From Chitinophaga pinensis (GTDB lineage Bacteria > Bacteroidota > Bacteroidia > Chitinophagales > Chitinophagaceae): DNA of 7,046 nucleotides. Below, in pieces: positions 1 through 7,046 of the stretch. The stretch is from contig CAMCBE010000105.1 of assembly GCA_945872805.1 (NCBI GenBank), forward strand, positions 1-7,046. The letters are read 5' to 3'. A model generated the notes under the pieces. It saw only the letters and a program-made list of their open reading frames with translations, had not been told where the DNA came from and made no database searches. Within the stretch, counting starts at the first letter, position 1, and every line of letters begins with the position of its first letter. The position numbers and the translations under genes are program-made.

Positions 1-2619
1 AGAAATGACAATGGGCATTTTCAGGACATCAGTGATCAGGCAGGTATTGTTTCAAACGTATTAAATTTTGGATTGGGCATTGCTGTTTCAGATTTGAATT
101 ATGATGGTTGGCCGGATGTATATGTGTCTAATGACTTTGAAGAAAGTGATTATTATTATATCAATAATAAGAACGGAACCTTCACAGAGTCTTTTGCCAA
201 TTGCATGAATTTGACTTCTCTAAATACCATGGGGATCGATGCAGCAGATTATGATAATGATGGGTTAACGGATTTACTGACACTCGACATGTTACCTGAA
301 TCCAATTATTTGCTGAAGACACATGCTGGTTCAAACAATTTCGATAAAACGAACCTGCTTATCAAGAATGGATTCCAGCCTCAGTTTAGTCAAAATATGC
401 TGCAACGAAATAATGGAGATGGTACGTTTTCAGAAATCGGGCAACTTGCCGGCATATCCAATACTGATTGGAGTTGGGCTCCATTATTTTGTGATTTTGA
501 TGGCGATACGAACAAGGATTTATTTATTGGAAATGGTTTCGTAAAAGATTTTTCTGATCATGATTTTATCAATTTCATGGCAGCTAAATTAGCTAAAGGC
601 GAAACAGTAAAATCGGGAGAACCTATTACGAAAATTCTTGAGTTGATGCCAACGCTTAAAATCCCAAATTATATGTTCAAGAATAATGGGGATGGTACTT
701 TTAAAAATAGTACGAAAGATTGGGGATTTGATTTACCTATTCTATCTTATGGTGCTGCATATGCCGATTTAGATAATGACGGTGATATGGACCTTGTGGT
801 GAACAATACGGATGATTACGCATCGATTTACAAAAACAATGCTGATAAAATCGTTAAGAATAATTATCTCCGGATTGTATTGAATGGAGAAGGACAAAAT
901 AAAAATGGGATCGGGGCAAAAGTAAAAATATACAGTAAAGACAATATCTATTTTCAAGAGCAATTCCCGGTTAGAGGATACCAATCATCAGTAGATATGC
1001 GCTTGAACTTTGGACTTGGAAAAATTAACACGATTGATTCATTAATGATAATTTGGCCAAGCGATCATTATCAAGTGTTAACCAACTTGCCCATTAATAA
1101 TACCCTTGTATTAAAAGAAGTTGATGCAAAGCAAACGTACAATTATGTAAAAACTGTAGCGCCAACATTATTTCAAACTTCTGAATTAGAGAACATCAAG
1201 CATGTTGAAAATCCGATAAATGATTTTAATATTCAGCGACTATTGCCTAATTATTTATCGAGAAGTGGGCCTGGATTAATTGTGGCCGATGTTAATAATG
1301 ATAAACGAAAAGATATATTTCTTGGAAATGCCAAGGGATCGATTTCAAAATTATTTTTCCAATCCGCTGATGGAAGTTTTAAACAATCTAGTACTACCAG
1401 CTTTATAACAGATTCGAGTGCTGAAGTAACGGCTTCTTGTTTTTTTGATGCTGATGGTGATCAGGATATGGATTTATACGTTGCGCATGGAGGCTATGAA
1501 TTCAATGAGTTAGATCCACTATTGCAGGACAAGCTTTATATCAACAACGGCCAAGGTGATTTTACTGAAAAAGCGTTACCCTCATTATTATTTAGCAAGG
1601 GATGTGTAAAGGCTACTGATGTAGATGGTGATGGTGATCAAGATTTGTTTGTTGGGGGGCGGTTGGTTCCAAGAAAATATCCTTATCCTGCTCCTTCAAG
1701 GATATTGATTAATGATGGTAGAGGGAATTTTAGTGATCAGACCTCTACGATGGCACCATTTTTTGAAACACTGGGTATGGTTACTGATGCAGCTTGGGTT
1801 GATTTGAATTATGATCAGAAGATGGAGTTGGTTGTAGTAGGGGAATGGATGCCTATTAAAGTATATGAGTTTGCGGGCAACAAATTTTCAGATGCATCAG
1901 ACAAATACATTCATTTCGCAAGCAGTGGTTGGTGGAATTCCATCACAGTGGCTGATATGGACAAAGATGGCGACCAAGATCTGGTTCTTGGGAATGCTGG
2001 AACGAATACCCAATTTCATGTTTCCGAAAAGGAGCCTATGACTGAGGTGTTTAGTGATTTTGATAAGAATGGTTCTGTTGACCCTATTCTATTCTATTAT
2101 ATACAGGGAGAAAACTATCCAGCATTTTCCAGGGATGAGATGAGTGATCAAATGCCCGGAATCAAGAAAAAATTCCTCACGTACAAGAGTTATGGGGTTG
2201 CCAAAATGGATGATTTGTTTACTAAGGATCAATTAGCAAAAAGTCAGACACTTAAAGCCGAGTTGATGGAGACCGTTTATCTCGAAAATAAAGGGATTGA
2301 ACTCGCAAGACGGGCTTTACCACTGGAAGCTCAATATGCTCCAGTCTATGGCTCTGTGGTGGCTGATTTTAATGGGGATAATCAAAATGATATCCTGTTG
2401 GTTGGAAATAACAGTTGGACAAGAGTACGGTTTGGTCGGTACACTTCTAATCATGGCATCTTATTAACTGGGGATAACAAGGGTAATTTTCAGTATGTCC
2501 CACAAACGATTAGTGGCTTGAAATTAAAGGGTAATTTTAGAAGTGCTGCGTTGGTAAATGACCATACCATTATATTAGGAGTGAATGATGGGAACGCCGT
2601 TTTGTTGAGAAATAAATAG
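1..2619 (+). CDS. FG-GAP/VCBS repeat protein with ASPIC/UnbV domain (CRTAC1-like), 5'-truncated
   Basis: The frame is open from the first base to a TAG at 2617-2619, giving 872 visible residues. A TTG at 73 could be taken for a start, but typical propeller sequence (RNDNGHFQDISDQAGI) precedes it in frame, so the gene begins before the window. Family members usually exceed 1000 residues, so perhaps 200-300 N-terminal residues, with any signal peptide, are missing. Visible order: four calcium-loop FG-GAP/VCBS repeats (residues 31-264), an ASPIC/UnbV domain (about 287-373, with NGIGAKVKIY, RGYQSSVD and IIWPS), a linker typical of the family (HVENPINDF at 401, LSRSGPG), seven more repeats (430-797), and a C-terminal module containing YPAFSRDEMSDQMPG (706-720). 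Such proteins are expected to be exported and fold as calcium-stabilised beta-propellers. No catalytic residues are evident, and binding or surface scaffolding is inferred. Some databases call the family 'RNA-binding', which nothing here supports. The family is clear; the function is unknown. Confidence 0.93.
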   Translation, partial: RNDNGHFQDISDQAGIVSNVLNFGLGIAVSDLNYDGWPDVYVSNDFEESDYYYINNKNGTFTESFANCMNLTSLNTMGIDAADYDNDGLTDLLTLDMLPESNYLLKTHAGSNNFDKTNLLIKNGFQPQFSQNMLQRNNGDGTFSEIGQLAGISNTDWSWAPLFCDFDGDTNKDLFIGNGFVKDFSDHDFINFMAAKLAKGETVKSGEPITKILELMPTLKIPNYMFKNNGDGTFKNSTKDWGFDLPILSYGAAYADLDNDGDMDLVVNNTDDYASIYKNNADKIVKNNYLRIVLNGEGQNKNGIGAKVKIYSKDNIYFQEQFPVRGYQSSVDMRLNFGLGKINTIDSLMIIWPSDHYQVLTNLPINNTLVLKEVDAKQTYNYVKTVAPTLFQTSELENIKHVENPINDFNIQRLLPNYLSRSGPGLIVADVNNDKRKDIFLGNAKGSISKLFFQSADGSFKQSSTTSFITDSSAEVTASCFFDADGDQDMDLYVAHGGYEFNELDPLLQDKLYINNGQGDFTEKALPSLLFSKGCVKATDVDGDGDQDLFVGGRLVPRKYPYPAPSRILINDGRGNFSDQTSTMAPFFETLGMVTDAAWVDLNYDQKMELVVVGEWMPIKVYEFAGNKFSDASDKYIHFASSGWWNSITVADMDKDGDQDLVLGNAGTNTQFHVSEKEPMTEVFSDFDKNGSVDPILFYYIQGENYPAFSRDEMSDQMPGIKKKFLTYKSYGVAKMDDLFTKDQLAKSQTLKAELMETVYLENKGIELARRALPLEAQYAPVYGSVVADFNGDNQNDILLVGNNSWTRVRFGRYTSNHGILLTGDNKGNFQYVPQTISGLKLKGNFRSAALVNDHTIILGVNDGNAVLLRNK
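91..2391 (+). repeat. Eleven FG-GAP/VCBS calcium-loop repeats inside the propeller gene
   Basis: Eleven nine-residue Asp-rich loops of the form DxDxDGxxD are encoded at 91, 247, 493, 766, 1288, 1447, 1618, 1801, 1954, 2056 and 2365. Examples are DLNYDGWPD, DYDNDGLTD, DLDNDGDMD, DVDGDGDQD and DMDKDGDQD. Most are followed by a short hydrophobic strand such as LFIGN, LVVNN or LFVGG. Blade partners of the type NNGDGTF occur at about 409-430 and 682-702, where the DNA is also nearly identical. These loops bind calcium in integrin-type propellers. Two are degenerate: DVNNDKRKD (1288) lacks the glycine, and DLNYDQKME (1801) lacks the glycine and ends in Glu. Confidence 0.9.
859..1119 (+). other. ASPIC/UnbV domain within the propeller gene
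   Basis: This segment encodes residues about 287-373 and divides the two sets of propeller repeats. It starts at NNYLRIVLNG and runs through NGIGAKVKIY, the RGYQSSVD segment, LNFGLGK and IIWPS to LVLKE. This order of motifs is the usual signature of the ASPIC/UnbV domain found in vertebrate CRTAC1 and in many Bacteroidota and Planctomycetota surface proteins. Its biochemical role is not established. Confidence 0.88.
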
Positions 2620-2676
2620 TTTTTTTACTTTTTTTTGTTTTTTGGACATTTTTTTCGAATTTTTTTTATGAAAAAA
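2620..2676 (+). terminator. T-run ladder and A/T hairpin after the propeller gene (weak terminator candidate)
   Basis: Immediately after the TAG stop come five T-runs of 7, 8, 6, 7 and 8 bases (2620-2626, 2629-2636, 2638-2643, 2649-2655, 2660-2667). The last can pair with six A's at 2671-2676 around an ATG loop. No GC-rich stem precedes any run, so this is not a textbook intrinsic terminator. The U-rich transcript could still promote release or 3'-end processing. Termination here is inference. Confidence 0.3.
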
Positions 2677-2709
2677 CCTTGGGACTTGAATTTGGTTATT
2701 ATAGGTCTT

Positions 2710-2744
2710 TAAAATATATATATTTTATTTATATATATAAATAA
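2710..2744. repeat. Two overlapping AT-only perfect palindromes upstream of susC
   Basis: An 18-bp perfect palindrome (2710-2727, core AAAATATATATATTTT) overlaps a 20-bp perfect palindrome (2725-2744, core ATTTATATATATAAAT). They contain only A and T. The second ends 10 bp before the candidate -7 box at 2755, so it covers where a -33 element would lie. They could be an operator, a DNA-unwinding element or a bendable tract. Low-complexity AT DNA makes palindromes easily, so function is uncertain. Confidence 0.45.
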
Positions 2745-2754
2745 TTGATAATTA

Positions 2755-2762
2755 TAAGTTTG
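2755..2762 (+). promoter_or_regulatory. Candidate Bacteroidota -7 promoter element for the susC-susD operon
   Basis: TAAGTTTG matches the Bacteroidota primary-sigma -7 consensus TAnnTTTG exactly and is followed by C. Initiation is expected near 2768-2772, leaving a leader of about 150 nt before the ATG at 2919. No TTG stands at the expected -33 distance; that site lies in the AT palindrome. An alternative is TTG (2785-2787), an 18-bp gap, then CACATTTG (2806-2813), which has better spacing but one -7 mismatch. Which one is used cannot be decided by eye. Confidence 0.5.
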
Positions 2763-2831
2763 CATACTTTACTTTTCATTTTCCTTGATTCTTGGAGATT
2801 ATACACACATTTGGTAGTCAAAAAATAACTT

Positions 2832-2869
2832 AAAAAATAAAAACGCTGCACGTATTTTTTTTTTTTTTT
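2832..2869 (+). promoter_or_regulatory. A/T-stem hairpin plus T15 tract in the presumed susC leader
   Basis: The arms 2832-2845 and 2851-2864 can pair at 12 of 14 positions around the loop CTGCA. The pairs are mostly A-T, with a CG cap near the loop, and the 3' arm runs into an unbroken stretch of 15 T's (2855-2869). In RNA this resembles a weak intrinsic terminator or attenuator placed about 50 nt before the susC start. It could also simply be a homopolymer, or the end of a transcript coming from upstream. The fold is seen by eye; the role is inference. Confidence 0.3.
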
Positions 2870-2918
2870 AAAATTAGCCCACTTATATTTAATCTTTAAT
2901 TAACATTAAATTAATCTC

Positions 2919-5900
2919 ATGAAAGGACTTAAGGTAATGCTGTTCTTACTACTAGTTGCAAATCTAGTAACGGCTCAAACTCGGCAGATTAAGGGTCTTG
3001 TAAAAGACGCTGCCAATCAAGGTGTTCCATCCGCCACTGTAAAAGTTAAAAATGGCAAAGGCCAAGCAGTTACAGATGCTAACGGAGCTTTTTCTTTATC
3101 GGTTCCTGCAGGAAATGTTGTTTTACAGATTTCCTCCATTGGTTTTGAATCTAAAGAAGTTTCAGTAGCAGGTTCTGCTGGTGATGTATCCATTTCTTTA
3201 GCTTCTTCTTCTGCATCGTTGGCTGACGTTGTTGTAACAGCGCTTGGTGTAACGAAAAGCAAGAGATCATTGAACTATGCTACTCAATCAGTTGAAACCA
3301 GGGATTTGACTAAAGCACGTGAAACAAACGTTGCCAACTCACTTTCTGGTAAAGTTGCTGGTCTGGACGTAGTTCGTTCATCTCGAGGAGTTGGATCTGA
3401 TGTACGTATTGTACTAAGAGGTGATAGATCATTTGCAAACAGCAGTGAGGCTCTAATTATTATAGACGGAATTCCTGGTGATTTGAGTTCATTAAACGCT
3501 GATGATATCGCATCTATGAACGTTCTAAAAGGTTCTTCTGCTGCGGCTCTTTATGGAAGTGATGCATCAAATGGTGTTATCATCATCGCCACTAAAAAAG
3601 GTTCAGCTGGTAAAGGCCTTGCAGTTTCTGTAAACAGCAGTACTCAACTTGATCAAGTAGTAAATCTTCGCGATTTTCAAAATACTTATTCTCAAGGTTC
3701 AGGTGGTAACTACATCAAAAATTCTGAATTAGGTTGGGGAGAAAAAATAGTTGGACAGCAAGTTGACAACTGGAGTGTTAATCCAGCAGATGCTGCCACA
3801 ACTAAACTTGAAAGCAATCCCAATAACTATTTGGATTTCTACAGCACTGGCCAGACATACACTAATGGTGTTTCTGTAACGGGTGGTGGTGATAAAATTC
3901 AATCTTTCTTCTCTTATAATAATATATCTGGAAGAGGAATAGTTGATAACAACACGTTCTTAAGACATAACTTTAACTTTAGGGTTGGTGGAAATATCAC
4001 AGACAAACTTTCATTTGATGCTAAAATCACTTATTTTGATCAGGGTGAAAACAACTTTGTTAAAGCAGGTGAAGATTTTTCAAATGTAAACCGTCAGATT
4101 CTTCGTTTACCAACAAACATCAGCGTGGATTACATTAAGGATCATTATCAATTTAGAAATGATCAAGGTCAGTTGATTCAAAACTATTGGAACCCAGGAT
4201 CGAATGGTGGAGAGAATCCAATGTGGGTTAAGTACAACACGACGAATAAGCTGAATTCTGGTAATGTTAAAGGGATGGGATCATTAACCTATAAATTCTT
4301 ACCCAACCTTAGTCTTTTGGTTCGTACTGGTTTGAATAAATATTTATCAAATTCTCAAGATCGTAGATTCAGAAACACATATGTTATCGCAGAGGAAGGC
4401 TATTATGGATTGACCAATAGTTCTTTTACTGAGGTAAATAATGACTTCTTATTGAACTACCAAGGTAATTTCGGTGATTTCAAATTAAACGCCAATGCCG
4501 GTGGAAATATGAAAACCAGAATAAGTAGTGGATTGAATTCTGCTGCAAGTGCATTAGTGAATGAGAATGTATTTACACTTAATAATGCGGCTTCTGGAAA
4601 ATTATCTTCTAATGAGAGTTACTCTGCTTATCAAAAGAACTCTCTATATGCAAGTAGTGATTTGAGCTATAGGAAATATCTAGTATTGAGTGTAACAGGT
4701 AGAAATGACTGGTCTTCAGCGTTACCTTCATCTAATAGATCTTATTTCTTTGGATCAACTGGTCTAACTGCTATCATTTCAGATATGGTAAAACTACCTG
4801 ATTATGTTAGCTTGTTTAAGGTTAGGACTTCTTTCGCACAAACAGGTATCGATGCTGGCCCATATCAAACCAAAGAATACTTCAGTGTAACTCCTGGTGG
4901 TGGTATCAGCAAGAGTCAATCTAAGCCAGCTGTGGATTTAAAGCCTGAGCTTACTAGCTCTGGTGAATTAGGGGTAGACTTAGCCTTCCTTAACAATAGA
5001 ATTTCTACAGATGTTACATTATACAAAACCAACTCAAAAAACCAGTTGGTTAACGTAGCAACTCCTCCAGCATCAGGATATTCTAGCAAATTCATCAATG
5101 CTGGTGATGTACAAAATAAAGGAATAGAAATTACATTGAATTTTGTACCAGTGAAAACGAATGATTTCTCTTGGTCTTTCTATGTGAACTATGCTAGAAA
5201 CTGGAACCAGGTTATTTCAATTTCTCCAAACTCTCCTGAATTTGTATTGGGATCAGACGGTTTCATGAACTATACTAAGATAGTAGAAGGAAAGCCTTTC
5301 GGAGAAATGTATAGTAGAGGTTTCGTAAGAAATGCAGCAGGTAAAGTTGTTGTTTTGCCAAGCGGACTTCCTCAAGTTACAGGTGCTCAAAATGTATATG
5401 TAGGAAATAGCCGTCCTGATTGGATAGGTGGTTTGGGTAACCGATTTACATACAAAGATTTTGCATTGAGTTTCTTAGTTTCAGCAAGGATCGGTGGTGT
5501 GGTAACTTCTTTTACAGATGCTAACGTTGTTGGAGATGGATTCGCTGCTAAAACCCTCGAAGGAAGAAGTGGTTGGGTAGTAGATGGTGTACAAGAGGAT
5601 GGTTCTAAGAATACTGTTCAAACTACTGCGGAAGCATATTGGATGTCAGTGGGTGGTAGAAATACTCCAGCTGGTGAAGCATTCACGTATTCAGCTTCAA
5701 ACATTAGATTGAGAGAACTCGTTCTAAGTTATAACATTCCTCAAAAGAAAATAGCAAAAACTCCATTTAAGGGTGCAACGCTATCGTTAACTGGACGTAA
5801 CCTTTTCTTCTTGATGAATAAAGCACAAGGATTTGATCCTGAATTGGTAGTATCTACCGCAAGTGGCTTAATAGGAACTGAGTCTTTCTGCTCGCCTTTT

Positions 5901-5939
5901 ACACGCAGTCTTGGACTTAACCTAAACCTTAATTTTTAA
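2919..5939 (+). CDS. SusC/RagA-family TonB-linked outer membrane transporter
   Basis: This complete gene encodes 1006 residues, a normal SusC length. An in-frame TAA at 2907-2909 makes the ATG at 2919 the first possible start; no Shine-Dalgarno sequence precedes it. A Sec signal peptide (MKGLKVMLFLLLVANLVTA) should be cut before Q20. Next come a CarboxypepD_reg-like beta-sandwich (about 23-97), the segment ADVVVTALG (102-110), and a plug domain (about 112-229) with the SusC hallmarks DGIP (183-186) and VLKGSSAAALYGS (202-214). The rest is the 22-strand-type barrel, with IRLRELVLSY, LTGRNLFF and a terminal Phe as expected for a BAM-inserted protein. There is no N-terminal STN signalling domain, so anti-sigma control through this protein is unlikely. 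With SusD it should import an oligomeric nutrient using TonB energy; the substrate cannot be read from the sequence. Its only cysteine is residue 991. Confidence 0.97.
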   Translation: MKGLKVMLFLLLVANLVTAQTRQIKGLVKDAANQGVPSATVKVKNGKGQAVTDANGAFSLSVPAGNVVLQISSIGFESKEVSVAGSAGDVSISLASSSASLADVVVTALGVTKSKRSLNYATQSVETRDLTKARETNVANSLSGKVAGLDVVRSSRGVGSDVRIVLRGDRSFANSSEALIIIDGIPGDLSSLNADDIASMNVLKGSSAAALYGSDASNGVIIIATKKGSAGKGLAVSVNSSTQLDQVVNLRDFQNTYSQGSGGNYIKNSELGWGEKIVGQQVDNWSVNPADAATTKLESNPNNYLDFYSTGQTYTNGVSVTGGGDKIQSFFSYNNISGRGIVDNNTFLRHNFNFRVGGNITDKLSFDAKITYFDQGENNFVKAGEDFSNVNRQILRLPTNISVDYIKDHYQFRNDQGQLIQNYWNPGSNGGENPMWVKYNTTNKLNSGNVKGMGSLTYKFLPNLSLLVRTGLNKYLSNSQDRRFRNTYVIAEEGYYGLTNSSFTEVNNDFLLNYQGNFGDFKLNANAGGNMKTRISSGLNSAASALVNENVFTLNNAASGKLSSNESYSAYQKNSLYASSDLSYRKYLVLSVTGRNDWSSALPSSNRSYFFGSTGLTAIISDMVKLPDYVSLFKVRTSFAQTGIDAGPYQTKEYFSVTPGGGISKSQSKPAVDLKPELTSSGELGVDLAFLNNRISTDVTLYKTNSKNQLVNVATPPASGYSSKFINAGDVQNKGIEITLNFVPVKTNDFSWSFYVNYARNWNQVISISPNSPEFVLGSDGFMNYTKIVEGKPFGEMYSRGFVRNAAGKVVVLPSGLPQVTGAQNVYVGNSRPDWIGGLGNRFTYKDFALSFLVSARIGGVVTSFTDANVVGDGFAAKTLEGRSGWVVDGVQEDGSKNTVQTTAEAYWMSVGGRNTPAGEAFTYSASNIRLRELVLSYNIPQKKIAKTPFKGATLSLTGRNLFFLMNKAQGFDPELVVSTASGLIGTESFCSPFTRSLGLNLNLNF

Positions 5940-5959
5940 TTATTAAAAAATAATAGTTT

Positions 5960-7046
5960 ATGAGAAAATACACTAACGGTTATACTCTTTTCGTCTACTT
6001 CTGCATGCTGGCATTATTGTCTTCATGTACTAAAGGGTTCGATGAATTAAATACCGACAAAACAAAAATTGAAACATTAGCGCCTAAGCAATTGGACAAG
6101 TTGTTCAGCAGTGCAGAGTATGGTGGTATTTTAAATACCGATCAGTGGGGCGGCGGTTACCAGCTTCTTATATCCCTTGCTTCTGATGAGCAAGCACAGT
6201 TCTTCTCTTGTACGCAAAAAGCATTCCCAAGTGATCGTAATGCTATGGTGGGTCGTTGGATAAATGGTGGATGGGGCGCGTTCCTTAATGGAGCTTCTAC
6301 CCTACAAACCATTTTGGATCAGACTGGTCCAAATTCACCTTCACCTCGTCCTGTAGAAGAAGCGGTGGCTAAAGTGTGGAAATCGTACATCTTCATTCCG
6401 ATGACAGATTTCTTTGGACCTCTTCCTTACTCTAATCTTGGAAATGGTCAGGACGTTGTTGAATATGATTCTCAAGAATTTATTTACACAGACATTTTAA
6501 AATCTTTGGGTGAGGCAATTGCCGTACTTTCTCAAAATCAAGATAAATCAGCATTTGCTTCAGGTGACGTGATTTATGGTGGTAACATCACTCAGTGGTT
6601 GAAGTTTGCGAACTCAATCAGGTTGAGAGCTGCTATGCGTATTTCTAAAGTAAATCCAACTCTTGCAAAAACTGAAGCGGAAGCTGCTGCTGCTGGCCCT
6701 GGTGGATTGATTACTACCAATGCTGATAATGCTGCACAAAAACCAACACCTCCTGGATACCTAAACCCACTTGGGGTTATATCAGAGTGGGGTGAGTTTA
6801 GAATGAGTGCTTCTATGGAGAGTGTGCTTAAGGGGTATGAAGATCCAAGAATGATGGCAATATTTCAAGAATCTGCAAATGGTGGATATAAAGGGTTGAG
6901 GAATGGTTTGAGCATTTCACAAATGTCTGAGTCATTCAACGATAAAGACAACAATAGTAATGTGGTTCCAAGATTCCAAAATGCTGCTAATGGAACTGAG
7001 CCTTTCACAATTTATGCTGCTGCTGAGACATGGTTTAATCTAGCTG
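5960..7046 (+). CDS. SusD/RagB-family (SusD_2 type) nutrient-binding outer membrane lipoprotein, 3'-truncated
   Basis: The gene starts at the ATG at 5960, 20 bp after the susC stop, with an in-frame TAG at 5954-5956 that rules out an earlier start. It runs off the window after 362 residues; family members are near 500, so roughly 120-180 residues are missing. The N-terminus is a lipoprotein signal with lipobox LSSC, so Cys23 should be lipidated. CTKGFDELNTD follows, with acidic residues close to the cysteine as in surface-exposed Bacteroidota lipoproteins. Family landmarks are SDEQAQFF (75-82), VWKSYIFIPMTDFFGPLPYS (139-158, the helical TPR-like core), WLKFANSIRLRAAMRIS (213-229) and AAETWFNLA (354-362). 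The WLKFANS/LRAAMRIS pattern points to the SusD_2 class. It should sit as a lid on the SusC barrel and bind the ligand. It has no promoter of its own visible and is surely co-transcribed with susC. Confidence 0.95.
   Translation, partial: MRKYTNGYTLFVYFCMLALLSSCTKGFDELNTDKTKIETLAPKQLDKLFSSAEYGGILNTDQWGGGYQLLISLASDEQAQFFSCTQKAFPSDRNAMVGRWINGGWGAFLNGASTLQTILDQTGPNSPSPRPVEEAVAKVWKSYIFIPMTDFFGPLPYSNLGNGQDVVEYDSQEFIYTDILKSLGEAIAVLSQNQDKSAFASGDVIYGGNITQWLKFANSIRLRAAMRISKVNPTLAKTEAEAAAAGPGGLITTNADNAAQKPTPPGYLNPLGVISEWGEFRMSASMESVLKGYEDPRMMAIFQESANGGYKGLRNGLSISQMSESFNDKDNNSNVVPRFQNAANGTEPFTIYAAAETWFNLA

Noticed and set aside
73..75. TTG as the start codon of the propeller gene
   Set aside because: The frame is open back to base 1 and the preceding 24 codons encode normal propeller sequence, so the true start is upstream of the window.
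323..544. A 73-residue + strand reading frame within the propeller gene
   Set aside because: It lies wholly inside the well-supported propeller frame and its translation resembles no protein family I know.
409..702. Near-identical DNA (AATAATGGnGATGGTAC) at 409-430 and 682-702, as a mobile or recombination repeat
   Set aside because: Both copies are in frame and encode the NNGDGTF motif of the propeller blades, so protein repeat structure explains them.
769..984. A 71-residue - strand reading frame
   Set aside because: It is antisense to the ASPIC/UnbV coding region, with no recognisable motif; it looks like a shadow of low-complexity codons.
2896..2914. TTAATTAA and TAAATTAA near-repeat just before the susC start, as a possible operator
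   Set aside because: It is short and AT-only, in a region where such matches arise easily, and it contains the in-frame TAA; I see no support for a specific site.
2620..2918. A small gene, tRNA, CRISPR array or insertion-sequence end in the intergenic region
   Set aside because: No cloverleaf, spaced direct repeats, transposase-like ends or credible short coding frame can be seen; the sequence is A/T runs, palindromes and promoter-like elements.
3017..3262. An 81-residue - strand reading frame
   Set aside because: It is antisense to the CarboxypepD_reg-like domain of susC, and its composition mirrors that domain.
4916..5098. A 60-residue - strand reading frame
   Set aside because: It is antisense to the susC barrel and has no family resemblance.

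Overview
The window comes from a member of the Bacteroidota. It has visibly AT-rich DNA, a SusC/RagA-type TonB-dependent transporter followed at once by a SusD/RagB-type lipoprotein, a -7 box of the Bacteroidota TAnnTTTG type, and no Shine-Dalgarno sequence before either visible start. The protein types (a SusD of the SusD_2 class, and a long ASPIC/UnbV plus FG-GAP repeat protein) are most familiar from environmental Chitinophagaceae, Sphingobacteriales and Cytophagales. That finer placement is inference.

Layout, all on the + strand. (1) Positions 1-2619 hold the 3' part of a large gene for a secreted beta-propeller protein with FG-GAP/VCBS repeats and an ASPIC/UnbV (CRTAC1-type) domain. Its beginning lies upstream of the window. 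(2) Positions 2620-2918 are a 299-bp, extremely AT-rich intergenic region. It carries a ladder of T-runs after the stop codon, two overlapping AT-only palindromes, a perfect -7 box, and an A/T-stem hairpin ending in a 15-T homopolymer in the presumed leader. (3) Positions 2919-5939 encode a complete 1006-residue SusC-like outer-membrane transporter. (4) After 20 bp, positions 5960-7046 encode the first 362 residues of a SusD-like surface lipoprotein, cut by the window end.

How they work together. SusC and SusD homologues form a lidded transporter: the lipoprotein captures a ligand (glycan, peptide or other oligomer) at the surface and the TonB-powered barrel imports it. The two genes are almost certainly co-transcribed from the promoter region before susC. 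The upstream propeller protein has its own 3' flank and sits 299 bp away, so it may be a separate unit, but a related surface role is plausible. No enzyme, sensor or sigma/anti-sigma pair is visible, so the substrate cannot be named.

I see no RNA gene, insertion sequence, CRISPR array or defence system. The genes belong to known families. The least explained part is the intergenic region, with its stacked palindromes and long homopolymer.
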